From positions 1 through 5,809 of the forward strand of contig JAITMW010000068.1 of assembly GCA_031277155.1 (NCBI GenBank): a stretch of DNA of 5,809 nt, in the 5' to 3' direction. Source of the DNA: Clostridiales bacterium. GTDB taxonomy: Bacteria; Bacillota; Clostridia; Lachnospirales; WRAX01. Of this stretch, positions 5,410 to 5,809 are shown piece after piece. Below the pieces are notes generated by a model, which made no database searches, was not told where the DNA came from, and worked only from the letters and a program-made list of their open reading frames with translations. The translations under genes were made by a program, and so were the position numbers. Every line of letters begins with the position of its first letter. Within the stretch, counting starts at the first letter, position 1.

Positions 5410-5809
5410 ATGAATCAAGATTTGAAAGACTACAAGCCAAGCAGCGGCAACATCTTGAAGTTTGTAATAATGTCAGTTATTGGCGTGTTTCTGTTTATGG
5501 CACTGCTGCCGGATGGAGATGCATTTAACATTCCCTTGGGCTTTGCCATTGTGTGGCTTGGCGAGTTAATCAACGGCGTAGTAATCAACGAACATGGCCT
5601 GCTGTTTCTCATTGCCGCCATTCTTATCACCATCTCGTTTTGCGGCTCGGTACTGGCCTATACCGTCAAGCCCGGCTTCATTGTGAACAACGATAAGCTG
5701 AACAAGCTGTTTAGCTGTGGCATCGTGTATCTTATCAGCAAAGCTATCGCGGTTGCCCTTGTCTGGATGGTATTTTTTGGGGTTGGCCCCGACTGGCTGA
5801 TTGGTTGGG
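5410..5809 (+). CDS. YjiH-like / nucleoside-recognition (Gate) family membrane protein, 3'-truncated
   Basis: The first 133 residues of a polytopic membrane protein are present; the stop is beyond the window. A hydrophilic N-terminus (MNQDLKDYKPSSGN) precedes a hydrophobic segment with SVIGVFLFMALLP (22-34), a second at about 41-59 (IPLGFAIVWLGELINGVVI), a third at 63-84, and a fourth at about 102-125 ending FFGVGPDWLIGW. The IGVFLFM...IP opening, the NKLF loop and the GP[DE]W motif resemble YjiH-family proteins, which contain a nucleoside-recognition/Gate domain; their transported substrate is not established to my knowledge. AAAGGAG (5395-5401) lies 8 bases upstream of the ATG. The gap from the hydrolase is 57 bases, so it may be a further gene of that operon or independently transcribed. 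Family assignment is from pattern memory only. Confidence 0.7.
   Translation, partial: MNQDLKDYKPSSGNILKFVIMSVIGVFLFMALLPDGDAFNIPLGFAIVWLGELINGVVINEHGLLFLIAAILITISFCGSVLAYTVKPGFIVNNDKLNKLFSCGIVYLISKAIAVALVWMVFFGVGPDWLIGW

Overview
This window looks like a contig end from a Gram-positive-type anaerobe, most likely Bacillota (Clostridia, less likely Negativicutes). The evidence is a csaB-tagA secondary cell wall polymer pair, an infC-rpmI-rplT operon with a long structured leader and a non-AUG infC start, purine-rich Shine-Dalgarno sites before most genes, and secreted cell wall proteins. I cannot place it at genus level. Bases 1-13 match the 3' end of the Illumina TruSeq adapter, so the left edge is a library artefact and biological sequence starts at about base 14. 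All genes are on the + strand and both end genes are cut by the window.

Region 1 (14-1480) is a cell wall polymer pair: the C-terminal two thirds of csaB (pyruvyl transferase), then tagA/wecG (N-acetylmannosaminyltransferase), 9 bases apart. TagA would put ManNAc on the lipid-linked primer. CsaB would add the pyruvyl ketal that SLH-domain proteins bind in known systems.

Region 2 (1490-2934) is the translation operon infC-rpmI-rplT. A near-consensus promoter with an extended -10 lies just after tagA. A leader of about 150 nt follows, with an intrinsic terminator at its centre, fitting the L20-responsive leader of Bacillota. infC appears to start at ATA. A strong terminator closes the operon after rplT.

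Region 3 (2958-5352) holds two exported proteins, a CapA-family protein and a class A beta-lactamase-fold serine hydrolase, 22 bases apart. Just after their signal sequences both carry the same SH3-like module of about 53 residues (28 identities with no gaps), and the hydrolase has a second, diverged copy. This shared module on two unrelated catalytic domains is the most interesting feature here. It suggests a co-targeted cell-envelope enzyme pair. There is almost no room for a promoter between the rplT terminator and capA, so capA may depend on read-through.

Region 4 (5410-end) is the start of a polytopic membrane protein resembling the YjiH / nucleoside-recognition (Gate) family, cut by the window edge. 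There is no gene-free stretch longer than 300 bases. I see no tRNA, rRNA, CRISPR array or mobile element.
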